Notes: generated by a model not told the origin, from the letters alone. Shown: positions 1-7,647, numbered from the stretch's first letter. The stretch: DNA of 10,431 nt from Euperipatoides rowelli (GCA_003024985.2 PXIH01S0000349.1); one strand, 5' to 3'. Program-made: numbers and translations.

Positions 1-39
1 TGTGAATTACTAAATTTTTACTTATGCTTAACATCGTTA

Positions 40-229
40 TAAAGCAAAATCTCTGGTTCTTTGTTGTGCAAAGGGCAGAGTACTTGGTAAAAACCCAACC
101 CGAGCTGTTACAGCTAGGAGAAAAACCACCGTTCCATAACTGCCTTAGCTGAGGATCGAACCTGTAACCCCCAGCATATGCCTTTGGTTTAGCAAACCAA
201 GTGATAATACGACTCGACCACGAAACAAG
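40..229 (-). mobile_element. tRNA-Ser(GCT)-derived SINE-like element or tRNA pseudogene with 3' body
   Basis: Read on the minus strand, this is a tRNA-like head followed by about 100 bp of unrelated body. The box A-like sequence TGGTCGAGTCG is at 220-210. The anticodon arm is a perfect 5-bp stem (TTGGT/ACCAA, 200-184) closing a seven-base loop TTGCTAA with anticodon GCT, which is serine. A stretch of about 20 bases that could be the long variable arm follows, as in type II tRNAs. Box B is GGTTCGATCC at 162-153, one base short in the T loop. The acceptor ends do not pair, so this is not a functional tRNA gene. The body (about 150 to 40) contains AGCTGTAACAGCT, which can pair with itself. The head-plus-body layout is that of Pol III-transcribed SINEs mobilised by a partner LINE. 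No target duplication was seen and the 3' limit is approximate. A degraded tRNA pseudogene is the alternative. Confidence 0.68.
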
Positions 230-239
230 AAAGTTCCAC

Positions 240-1073
240 AACTTTCAATACTATATTTTTTATTTATTTAGTCAATCTAAAGTTTCAAAATCAAATAAGT
301 TAGTTGGAAGTACATTCAAATTAGAGGCATTTATATTACTAAAAAACTGGCTCTTGTTATAGATTTAGAGATTTTTTTTAACTTTAATTTAATGGAGTCC
401 TGTTTGAAATGCACCTTCCCTTATAAATTGGTCTTAAATATTTTTTTTTCCAAAATAATATATTTGTAAGCTTGAATTATATCCCAATAAATGTGAAGAG
501 TTGTTAGGGCATTTTAATATTATGTTTTTAAGTTGAATTAGTCTATTTTTATATGAGAAACTTCCTGAATGTTTTTTGTATTTTTTTGTATAGTGCTGAA
601 GAGCTTAATCTTACAATATATGTATTGTTTAAAAAAAAAAATGGCAAGCACGTGACAATAGACAATGTGATTTTGAATAATATCCTTTATAAACAATGAA
701 ACAATGAAATCGTCATAATGGGAATATACTGTGCATGTTATATTTACGTTATCGTTTTTAGATTAGTATGAATGGTAAAAGAAAGACGATTTCAAATACA
801 ATCTGTAAGTCACTATTTTGATTTAATTTGTTTATAGGTTTATTGTCTATGTGAATATCAATACCATTTTTTTTCTATAGACTACATATAGTTTTTTAGA
901 ATCATTAACTGTGATTCTATTGTATCTAAGACAGAGTGTTAGAAAATTATGGATTGATAATTATTAATTCTAATCATGTAATTGATAAGTTTCAAGTGAT
1001 ATAATATCTCAAATTTTTTTTATTGCCTTATGATTATTTAAGGCAGAATAACCCAGACACAAAGAAAATAGTC
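240..1073. other. AT-rich intergenic sequence, no feature recognised
   Basis: Simple AT-rich DNA with many A and T runs. No open reading frame of note, no RT-like peptide, no tRNA-like promoter box and no clear repeat was seen on either strand. Confidence 0.6.
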
Positions 1074-1259
1074 CCATCTATTATTTAAAATAAATAAAAA
1101 AAAATAAAAATAAAAATGTGTAAAAAAAGGTTACCATCTATTATTTAAAATAAATAAAAAAATAAAAATAAAAATGTGTAAAAAAAGTTTAAATTAACTT
1201 AATTTAAATAAATAAAAAAATAAAAATAAAAATGTGTAAAAAAAGTTTAAATTAACTTA
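1074..1259. repeat. 58-60 bp AT-rich tandem triplet
   Basis: Three head-to-tail units start near 1074, 1134 and 1202. Each contains (TAAAA)-type runs followed by AAAAATGTGTAAAAAAA. Unit 1 starts CCATCTATTATTT and ends GGTTA. Unit 3 starts ATTTAAATAAAT and ends GTTTAAATTAACTTA. Unit 2 has the start of unit 1 and the end of unit 3. The array therefore grew by offset duplications. Length differences come mainly from the A runs. Confidence 0.85.
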
Positions 1260-1960
1260 ATTTTAAAATTTCGGCAATTTAATATAACCCAATTTACTAA
1301 ATTTTGGCAACGGAACATAAAAACGCTATTATAATATAGTCAAAGCCTATTATTTTATAAATAAAATAACCCATACCGGCACACATCATGAAAGTAGGAT
1401 ACTACTAATTGTCTAAAAAAGTGATCCTGAAGTTATTATTTTTGTCTAAAAAGTGGTTCCATTAATTTCTTAATAAAAGTAATATTTAATATAAATTATT
1501 AATTTTAAAATTTCGGCAAATCAAGAGAGTAACGTAATTATTATCTAATAAAAGCCTATATTTTATAAACTATTGTCGCTAATAAATAAACATTTTCTAA
1601 TTTTGTCAACTTAATATAACTTAATTTTAAACTTTCGTTAATTGAAAATAAAATTTGGATCAAATATAGTCCTTTATAACTTCATAAAACCCTATATTTT
1701 ATAAAATAGTGTCGATAATAGGATAACCCATACAAGCATTTGGTCAACTTAATATATGGTACTATAAATAATTTTACAAAATCTCAGCAAATGCTTCCTT
1801 CATCCCCCCCCCCCCCCCCCAAAAAAAAAAAAAGAGAATCTGCCAAACAAACATATCGCTATTTTGGCAATGTAATTACTAGCAAAGGTCAATATTTTAT
1901 AAACTATCTGTGGATAATGTTAAATGAAATGCCGAAAACATGTAATTCTAGCTGAAAGTA
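1255..1960. repeat. Field of degenerate AT-rich repeats
   Basis: Two phrases recur in order. The first is ATTTTAAAATTTCGGCAA and variants, near 1260, 1502, 1628 and 1772. The second is CCTATATTTTATAAA and variants, near 1346, 1555, 1691 and 1890, often followed by TGTCGATAAT-like sequence and AACCCATAC (near 1370 and 1725). Spacing is irregular at about 136-209 bp. This looks like an old, diverged satellite-type array or repeated insertions of a short AT-rich element. No coding potential is convincing. Confidence 0.5.
1804..1833. repeat. C17 then A13 mononucleotide tract
   Basis: Seventeen C residues (1804-1820) are followed directly by thirteen A residues (1821-1833). A short open frame across it encodes only homopolymer-derived Pro and Lys runs and is not considered a gene. 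The exact length is likely to be unreliable in sequencing. Confidence 0.9.
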
Positions 1961-2378
1961 GTGTTGTCATACCTCTTTCTATGACTTTCACACATAAGGT
2001 TATTTCACATTTCGATTACCATAGGTTGGAGCATACTGTATTTCATACATAAGTCAGTGTATTTCACACGTAGTTGGTTCAGGCCAAAAGGTTAACGTTA
2101 GATATGTAATTACCTAAACTTTAGGGTAAGTAACCCCGGTCATCTTGGAATCCGCTATTCCCTTCATTTAACCATTTCTGCCTCCTAGTGAATAACGATT
2201 AGGCTATAACATGGTCCCGTCTGTTTCTCGAGACTTTATCCGATATCAAGTGGAGGTAATTATTTAAGATTAATAATTTTTATTTGATGATTTTATTTTT
2301 TTATAAGTATAAAAAAATTTAAAAAAATCTAATATAGGCCTATTCTATAGAATAAATTCTACCAAATTACTATAAATA
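1961..2378. other. Moderately complex intergenic sequence, unassigned
   Basis: Less AT-biased than its surroundings around 1970-2250. It contains two short similar phrases, TTTCACACATAAG near 1986 and TTTCATACATAAG near 2040. No RT peptide, tRNA-like box or long open frame was recognised. Confidence 0.5.
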
Positions 2379-2443
2379 CTATAAACCATTATTCTAATTT
2401 CGATTTTTAAGCTTAAATAGGTAAATAATTGGTCCTAATGTCT
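2379..2443. repeat. Dispersed repeat, copy 1
   Basis: This 65-bp stretch matches 4314-4375 in the same orientation with a few substitutions and short gaps. Both copies start CTATAAACCATTA, share GATTTTTAAGCT and GTAAATAATTG, and end AATGTCT. Here AATGTCT is also the start of the 41-bp duplication in the neighbouring RT fragment. The family is not recognised. Confidence 0.8.
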
Positions 2444-2518
2444 TATCAACCCTGTCAAAAGCTTTCATAAAATCCACAATGTCTTATCAACCCTGTCAAA
2501 AGCTTTCATAAAATCCAC
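2437..2518. repeat. Perfect 41-bp tandem duplication
   Basis: Two identical 41-bp units occupy 2437-2477 and 2478-2518. A third partial start, AATGTCT, is at 2519. On the minus strand each unit carries codons for the RT motif A peptide DFMKAFDRVDK. Because 41 is not a multiple of three, the second unit is read in a shifted frame. Perfect identity between the units implies a recent duplication or an assembly artefact. Confidence 0.93.
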
Positions 2519-2609
2519 AATGTCTGTTGATTCTTTAACTTCTTAATTGTGCTACGGTGATCTATTCCATGATTCCATCTCAAGTTCCTCTGCTGGCTCT
2601 GAACCCATA
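2437..2609 (-). pseudogene. LINE reverse transcriptase scrap (motif A region)
   Basis: The minus strand from 2609 reads YGFRASRGT, a stop, then DGIME, a stop, then ITVAQL. After a frame change it reads KESTDIVDFMKAFDRVDK. GFRxxRGTxD followed by a short gap and DFxKAFDxVD is the order of RT blocks 2 and 3 in non-LTR retrotransposons; the Asp of DFMKAFD is a metal-binding catalytic residue. Only about 170 bp survive and no further RT motif was found downstream, so this is a relic. It carries stops, at least one frameshift and the 41-bp duplication. It differs in wording from both LINE-A and LINE-B, implying a third family. The sequence downstream (below 2437) is the dispersed repeat, not RT. 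Confidence 0.75.
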
Positions 2610-2619
2610 CTTTATATTT

Positions 2620-4139
2620 ATTATCATAAATGATTTTTTTTTAAATTTAAAGAATTAGATTGTTATAAAAGTGAAATTGTTATGGATTATTTTTGTTATT
2701 GTTTAGAATTAAGAATTCATCTCTTCTTGATTTGTTGATTTTATAGTTAGGCCTACTAATGTTTTATAAATTTGATCAAATTTACATTATTAATATACAA
2801 CTTAAAAGCTTTGATTTATCTTTTTTTATCGTGCACAATACATCTTTATAGATCCATTTATGCGAGTAATTTTTAATATATTTCTGTATTACTATTTTTC
2901 TGAATTGCAGTAGGCTATAATAGTATTACCTGTAGGCCTACTATAGTACTGATGATTTATAATAATTATCAATTTTAAAGAATTTTTAAAATAGCACTCT
3001 ATATCAATATCGACAAAAATAAATTATAGCCTAATCTGCATTTTTAAAATCTATGATATTGTTTTTATAGAGTTATATTTTTAAAATTTTCATTAAATTC
3101 TAATCTAAAGGTTAAATGGTCTTCTTATCATGGTAGCATCCAGAAATATATTAAATATTATTACAGATTACCGGTGCAAGATCTAATAGCTATTCATGAT
3201 TATTTCCGACTCTAGTATTTTCTCTTATTACCGGTAATTGAAAAAGATATTTACTTGAGAATTCTATTAAATGTTGAGAAAATTGAGCTTACAGGTCTAC
3301 ATGATATGTTTAGGTAGTATTTTCAATCCATATCGGACAAATTGAAATCTAGCCATATCATATTTTTACAAATTATTGGCTTCTAAATTGAAACTATTTA
3401 AAATGTCAAGATATTTTAAATGGTCATTATAGGGACGACCCAAAATATTTTTTTTTTACTGTTGATAATGTTGAGACAAGCAAATTGATTCTCCATTATT
3501 AAGATACTTTTGATTTTAGTTTAAATAATTGGCTAATGCATTGCTATTTGTTTACATAAAGTGGTTTATCAATGTTTTTTTTTTAATTGATTCATGTTTA
3601 GTTTTACCTAAAAATATTTATTTAATTAATCAATTTGGAAAATTTAAACTGAAACATAAAAATTTGCAAGTTTCTATGTCGTTTACAAAAAAATAAAACC
3701 TCGATACTGACGTCAATTTGACGTAGCCAAAGGATAAAATCTCGATGGCTTTGGGACTGGAGGAAAATGCATATCTGAGATCCAGATGCTAGTAATGACT
3801 TCATTATGTTATTGTTTAGAAAAATAGTCAACAAAAGTGTTATAAAGTTTTGAAGAAGAAAAAAAAAAAAGAACCGAGACAAAAAGTTACTTTCTTAGCA
3901 TCAATATAAAATCCATAAAATTTTAAGATAATTGTGGGATTGAAGTCAATTTTCAGAAATCAACAACAAAAACCTCGGGAGGCTTTTATACGTTAGCTTA
4001 TTAACTTTAGCCTATGCGATAATGAGAAAAATTAACTATTATTTCCAAAGTTTTTAATTATATTTCTTAAACATTCTTAGAGATTATATTTTTTAATGCA
4101 AATAAAAACTGTTACTTGTGTTTGTTTTGAGCTGCCTTT
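2620..4139. other. Long AT-rich stretch without recognisable genes
   Basis: No RT peptides, RNA genes or clear arrays were seen. Small items are scattered TAGGCCTA-type words (near 2745 and 2932), two ATTACCGGT words near 3167 and 3228, and a 15-bp perfect interrupted palindrome ACGTCAATTTGACGT at 3710-3724 that includes the CRE-like octamer TGACGTCA. A minus-strand open frame at 3622-3882 starts in a poly-T run, has no recognisable domain and is treated as chance. Confidence 0.5.
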
Positions 4140-4140
4140 N

Positions 4141-4229
4141 ACCGTACTTAATTAGGCTTATATTGATTAGAATTAATGCATATATGTTGATGATATTTAG
4201 CCAAATTAACCGTACTTAATTAGGCTTAT
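4141..4229. repeat. 21-bp direct repeat beside an ambiguous base
   Basis: ACCGTACTTAATTAGGCTTA plus one further T or A-side base occurs at 4141 and again at 4209, separated so that the period is 68 bp. A single N sits at 4140, immediately before the first copy. This may be a short tandem duplication, a target-site duplication around a 47-bp remnant, or a gap-closure artefact. Confidence 0.8.
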
Positions 4230-4254
4230 TGATTTTTCTTATATATGAATTGAA

Positions 4255-4313
4255 GATCGATTGAAATTTTCCAAAAGATCGACTGGTCGATCATGGATCG
4301 TTGAGCAGGCCTG
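4255..4313. mobile_element. hAT-like transposon terminus (fragment)
   Basis: The segment has several GATCGA/TCGATC words and ends GTTGAGCAGGCCTG at 4300-4313, whose reverse complement is CAGGCCTGCTCAAC. CAGRGNTGCTCAAC-like ends and GATCGACTGGTCGATC-like subterminal sequence are typical of many hAT elements and their non-autonomous derivatives. The point where it stops, 4313/4314, is exactly where the dispersed repeat copy begins. The other end and an 8-bp target duplication were not found; the nearby N may mark missing sequence. Confidence 0.42.
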
Positions 4314-4375
4314 CTATAAACCATTAGCCTAATTTTGATTTTTAAGCTAAAAGTAAATAATTGCTCATAATGTCT
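4314..4375. repeat. Dispersed repeat, copy 2
   Basis: This is the partner of the repeat at 2379-2443, roughly 85-90 percent identical by eye, with 3 bp fewer. It starts abruptly after the hAT-like terminus and both copies share the terminal AATGTCT. After that the sequences part. Confidence 0.8.
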
Positions 4376-4617
4376 CAACATTTATTTCATTTAATAATTA
4401 GGGTGCTTAATTTTACCAAGATCGTGAGTTTGTAAGAAAGATAGATTTTCTGATAAACTATCAGAAGATTTAACTTTCAGGTGATTCCTCTGACTTAAAA
4501 ATAAGTCATTGGATGTATCCTACTACCCATAAGGTCGGAGGGATATTAGATCTGCAGTTATCCCAAAACTTTTATTTATTAGACATTAGAGTGTATTTCT
4601 TCTTAAAATTATAAGTA

Positions 4618-4676
4618 GGCCTACCTACATAGCTCAGTTGTTACAATGCTGGGCTATATGTAGGGAACGATGGATC
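4618..4676 (+). other. tRNA-like box A remnant, possible SINE fragment
   Basis: TAGCTCAGTTG at 4630-4640 is a perfect match to the tRNA box A pattern TRGYNNARNNG. It sits in a D-arm-like context and is followed by a GGGCTATATG anticodon-arm-like region. The position expected for box B has only GGGAACGATGGATC, which is a poor match. The unit is therefore not a working tRNA gene and is best explained as a degraded tRNA-derived SINE head. It is on the opposite strand to, and different from, the tRNA-Ser unit at the window start. Confidence 0.4.
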
Positions 4677-4825
4677 TTTTTGCTCTTTGTAGCATTAGCG
4701 AATATGTTTATTTCTTTAAATATTTGAATTTTTCGTTTGAATTGGTCATTTAAAAGCATTTAAAAAAGCGAAATTAAACCTTAAAAGCGAAAGACAATTT
4801 ATCTTTATTATAAAAGTGAAATTTG

Positions 4826-5260
4826 TGTGTTTATGTGTATGTGTGTGCATGTGTGTATGTTCTTGGAAATGTTTATTATACTTCCCAACATCCCCAAAAC
4901 TTGAAATTTGGCATGTGGGTAGGTTCCATAGTGTAGACACTGTAAAAATTATAAAAGTAGACTTTTTTATTTTTGGGAGTGTGTGAGGGTGGGGAAATGA
5001 CCCTGAAGTGTTTAGCATACTTCCGTACAAGGCACAAATCTTAAATTTAGCATGTGGGTAGGTTGCTTAGTATAGACAATGAAAATATACTTTTGATTAT
5101 TGGGGGTGGTGCGGTGGGTGGGAAATGACCCTAAAGTGTTTAGATTACTTCCCAACATTGCACAATCTTGAAATTTGACATGTGGTAGATTGCATTGTGT
5201 AGTCAAGGAAAATAAACGTTTTGATTTTTGGGTTGTATCCTTGTGCAGAGAATGAGTAGT
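4826..5260. repeat. Three-unit tandem array of about 130 bp with TG-rich leader
   Basis: After a TG-rich leader (4826-4862), units start with CTTCC at 4881, 5020 and 5148, giving periods of 139 and 128 bp. Each carries CTTGAAATTTGGCATGTGG or a close variant, then a TGTAGACA-type phrase, then a TTTTTGGG stretch. Units 1 and 2 end with a G-rich segment, GGGAAATGACCCTGAAGTG and TTTAGATTACTT-like sequence. Unit 3 fades after about 5230. Units differ by many substitutions, so the array is old. Minus-strand open frames over it (4746-5206) simply translate the repeat, with His-Thr runs from the TG-rich part, and are not called. Confidence 0.85.
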
Positions 5261-5399
5261 TTTGCTAGTTGTGCTATAATAAGTGAAATTCAGTTTATTG
5301 TGCTATTGTAATTATCAAATTTTAAGATAGGATCCAGTGAATTCTCTATAAAGATTAGAAAGAAAATTGGATTGGAATAACATCATAAAACTATTATTT

Positions 5400-6260
5400 T
5401 TCCCAACAAAAATTAGATTGAAACATCTGAAGAAATATGTGATTTCTTCTCAAAAATTGCAAACACTCTATACCTGGACTATCAGTCAACTATGACACTG
5501 TTAAAAGTGATGCTTTGGATATTCCACTCATTGAAGAATTTGATGTATTCAGGTATTTGGAAAATATCAAAAACAATTCCTCAACATCAATAGATTACAT
5601 TCTCAACCATATTTGGAAAAATTTCTCCATAGAACTATCTAGCCCCATAACATCTATAACTCTTTTAACTAATAAAGTACCAACTTTATGGAAATCATCA
5701 TCTTTGGTACTTATACCAAAAAATAATAATCCTACATCACATGATCAATTAAGACAATTATCTCTATAGTCACCAGTAAGTAACATGTGTGAGAAACACA
5801 TTTTTAAACATATCATGCCAGTGTTAGTACCTAAAATTGATATATGTCAATTTTTGGGTATTCCAAATTGCTCTACTATATAATATTTATCAATATAATG
5901 TTCTGATGGAACTTGAACATAAATCAAAAACTTTTTGTACAATAATATGGGCTTTACTAAGGCTTATTACAACCTAAACCAAGCATATTCATCCATAAAT
6001 TAAATAATATGGATATTTTTTTCCAAAATAGATGTCAAATTATGAAAAGACCATTATTGTCTGATTTTAAGTTCTATTGCATGAACAGTGAACCCCAAGT
6101 TTTGATCTTGAGAGGCCTAATGTTTACTGTTTGGTAAATGACATTGTGGATGATTGTAACTACCAACTAAAACATGTGAGGCCTGTCATTCCAAAATGCA
6201 CTATCTCCATGTTAAGTGATTTTACAGAAAACACACACACACACAAACAATTTTCTCATT
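5400..6260 (+). pseudogene. LINE-A reverse transcriptase core, decayed (5' part)
   Basis: This is a non-LTR retrotransposon RT, the enzyme that copies element RNA at a nicked target. The pre-RT peptide EEICDFFSKIANTLYLDY starts at 5429. After a frameshift, 5515-5766 is open with SIDYILNHIWKNF, PTLWKSSSLVLIPKNN and DQLRQLSL, matching the conserved P..WK..ivipipK...dlRpiSl order. A TAG at 5767-5769 interrupts it, and CEKHIFKHIMP and QFLGIPNCST continue to 5880. Motif A is FTKAYYNLN at 5953, with the catalytic Asp not seen. Motif B is EPQVLILRGL at 6090 in place of PQGSxLGP, followed by VNDIVDD at 6134. Motif C reads LSDFT at 6212 in place of xADDT. Wording is closest to CR1/Jockey-type elements. 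The endonuclease and any ORF1 are absent. The element cannot be active. Confidence 0.82.
6231..6244. repeat. (AC)7 microsatellite
   Basis: Seven AC units directly follow the degenerate motif C region of LINE-A; recognisable RT sequence is lost after it. Confidence 0.9.
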
Positions 6261-6452
6261 AAAAATTGTAAAAACCTGAAAAAAACTTGAACCATATTGA
6301 AGAATTGTTACTCTAGGTTAGTTATACAGCTTCATTCATAAAAATACAATGTACTTATGGGTTTATATGAGAAAGTTTTATGGAGTTAGTGCATTTTGCA
6401 CAACCACATGGATATAGTGCATTTTGGAATGTTCAATCCTTAAAAAACCAAG

Positions 6453-6469
6453 AACAACAACAACAACAA
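6453..6469. repeat. (CAA)5 microsatellite, GU-rich on the minus strand
   Basis: AACAACAACAACAACAA on plus is a TTG repeat on minus. It lies 53-70 bases past the minus-strand AATAAA at 6527-6522, where a GU-rich downstream processing element could be. It may equally be simple-sequence drift. Confidence 0.85.
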
Positions 6470-6512
6470 AGCATTCTATTAATAGGAAAATAATACAGAA
6501 AAAAAAAATATA

Positions 6513-6964
6513 TATTTTTATTTTATTGAAAGTTGTTTTTATACAGTTACAATTTCTTGTTCTTCTATTTGTTAACTGTATTGATGTCCTGCATCTTTAT
6601 GTTCCACCAAGTGTACTTGCTCTGTTCTAGCCTCTGTTCATAAAATAAATCAGTATAAAAACCGCAATTTTCATTCCTCCTTTCATCACTCACCAAAATA
6701 GCTCTCAAGCAGTTTAACTAAATCTTTCAACATTTCTTTTTTTATAATGACACCTTTTGCTATTTCTTCTGGAAAATTATCGTTGAATCGTTCAACTTTC
6801 TTTAATACAGATTTTCCAACCTGTACATCAGAGCAGTGTATAGGAATTTGGTTTGAATTGTTATTTCCTTTCCAATTTGAAGTGTTTAGCAGTTGTGAAT
6901 TGAAAGCGTTAAAATATTTGGTGTAATTGTCCAAAAAAAATCTCAAGTGGGAGAATATCAGGCT
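6513..6964 (-). CDS. Candidate terminal coding exon and 3' UTR, unknown protein (weak hAT-transposase resemblance)
   Basis: A minus-strand open segment runs from 6961 to the TGA at 6688-6686, about 91 residues beginning LIFSHLRFFLDNYTKYFNAF. It has no ATG at its start. Upstream, TTTTCTCTTTTTTAG ends at 6974, and a second AG at 6964-6963 could serve as the 3' splice site. Using the first AG would put a TAA in frame, so the second is the only one that keeps the frame open. A 3' UTR of about 160 bases leads to AATAAA at 6527-6522, then T-rich and TTG-repeat sequence. The peptide is mixed and polar, with an amphipathic tail KKEMLKDLVKLLESYFGE. LRFFLDNYTKYFNAFNSQ is reminiscent of insect hAT-type transposases from memory only. 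It interrupts LINE-A between its RT core and its C-terminus. Chance openness of a short frame is a real alternative. Confidence 0.35.
6522..6527 (-). promoter_or_regulatory. AATAAA polyadenylation signal candidate
   Basis: Minus-strand AATAAA about 160 bases past the TGA of the open segment at 6961-6686, followed by T-rich and TTG-repeat sequence. AATAAA is common by chance in DNA this AT-rich, so it counts only together with the open frame and acceptor. Confidence 0.35.
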
Positions 6965-7039
6965 AATAATTTACTAAAAAAGAGAAAACAAAATGTTGTT
7001 TATTATTATAAACTTAAGCATTACCAGACATCTGTTCAA

Positions 7040-7349
7040 GTTATGAAGTTAGATTATTTTACCTTTATGATATCAAGTTTGGAATATGTTGTTCCTGTAT
7101 GAAATCCTGGATTAAATAAAAACCAGGTGAATCAAATTGAAATGATTAAAAAATGTGCTATAAAATTATCTTGAGCAGTGGCTACATAAATTACTGTCAT
7201 GCTTTAAAATTCTAGCAACTAGAAGAATATCATTATCTTTGAAATTTGCCAAAAAAATAAAAAAATATAAGGAATTTAGCCAGTAGCAAATTTATCTAAA
7301 AAAAAAAAGACTTGTAGACTTACAAGATCAGCTAATAAATATGATTTAT
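7040..7349 (+). pseudogene. LINE-A C-terminal region, part 1, with one target-duplication copy
   Basis: The plus strand from 7049 reads LDYFTFMISSLEYVVPV, a stop where Trp is expected, then NPGLNKNQVNQIEMIKKCA, ending at a TGA at 7172-7174. From 7200, in another frame, CFKILATRRISLSLKFAKKI follows, then KTCRLTRSANKYDL up to the insertion point. The pattern siLeYxxPVWxPGL, IExxqKcAi, RRxsLslkFAkk is the standard C-terminal tail of CR1/Jockey-group LINE ORF2 proteins. The order and strand agree with the RT core at 5400-6260, so these are parts of one element. The last 17 bases (7333-7349) are the target-site duplication made when LINE-B landed here; the reading frame resumes at 10196. Confidence 0.85.
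7333..7349. repeat. 17-bp target-site duplication, left copy
   Basis: TAATAAATATGATTTAT is identical to 10180-10196. The two copies bracket LINE-B exactly, and the flanking bases differ on both sides (C/A before, T/C after). A length of 17 bp is normal for target-primed insertion by LINEs. Confidence 0.93.
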
Positions 7350-7647
7350 TTGGGGGTTTGTCCCAAAAAAAAAAAAATTTTATATTCCAACACACAAAAC
7401 ATACAATATACAGGGAAAAAACACAAGACTTCCAATACAAAGTCCAAAAGCAAGAATGAATGGCCGTCCAAAAAATATAGACCACTCACATAAAAAAGTA
7501 AATACAGAATGAAAAAAAAATTACAAATAAAGAAAAACAATATGGTGCCAAAAGACATGGCCATCCAAACAGCGACCTAGTAACCATATACACCATCTGC
7601 CAAAAAATTATCAATATTTGGTCATATAAACGTTGCACCACTTTAGA
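7350..7647 (-). other. LINE-B 3' untranslated region and 3' terminus
   Basis: This is noncoding sequence after the stop of the LINE-B ORF. Near the terminus on minus is a T13 run (7377-7365), then GGGACAAACCCCCAA. TTTGGG at 7349-7354 can pair with CCCAAA at 7362-7367 to make a small hairpin at the very end; its outermost T belongs to the target duplication. Such 3' structures can serve for recognition by LINE RTs, but this one is short. Minus-strand open frames of 69-72 codons here are Phe-rich products of T runs and are not called. Confidence 0.65.

Noticed and set aside
1740-1955. 71-codon plus-strand open frame
   Set aside because: Its centre is just the C17A13 tract read as Pro and Lys; it lies within degenerate repeats.
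3708-3724. CRE-like TGACGTCA within a 15-bp palindrome
   Set aside because: No gene or promoter context is visible nearby; it may be chance.
3622-3882. 86-codon minus-strand open frame
   Set aside because: It begins in a poly-T run giving a Phe run, has no recognisable domain or motif, and its length is within chance for DNA of this composition.
4746-5206. Two minus-strand open frames with His-Thr repeats
   Set aside because: They are translations of the TG-rich leader and the tandem array, repeating with the DNA unit and not with a protein domain.
6424-6630. 68-codon plus-strand open frame
   Set aside because: It covers the CAA repeat and the reverse of the candidate minus-strand 3' UTR and has no protein-family features.
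7276-7564. Two Phe-rich minus-strand open frames
   Set aside because: They lie in the LINE-B 3' UTR and one crosses the target duplication into LINE-A, so neither can be an ancestral gene.
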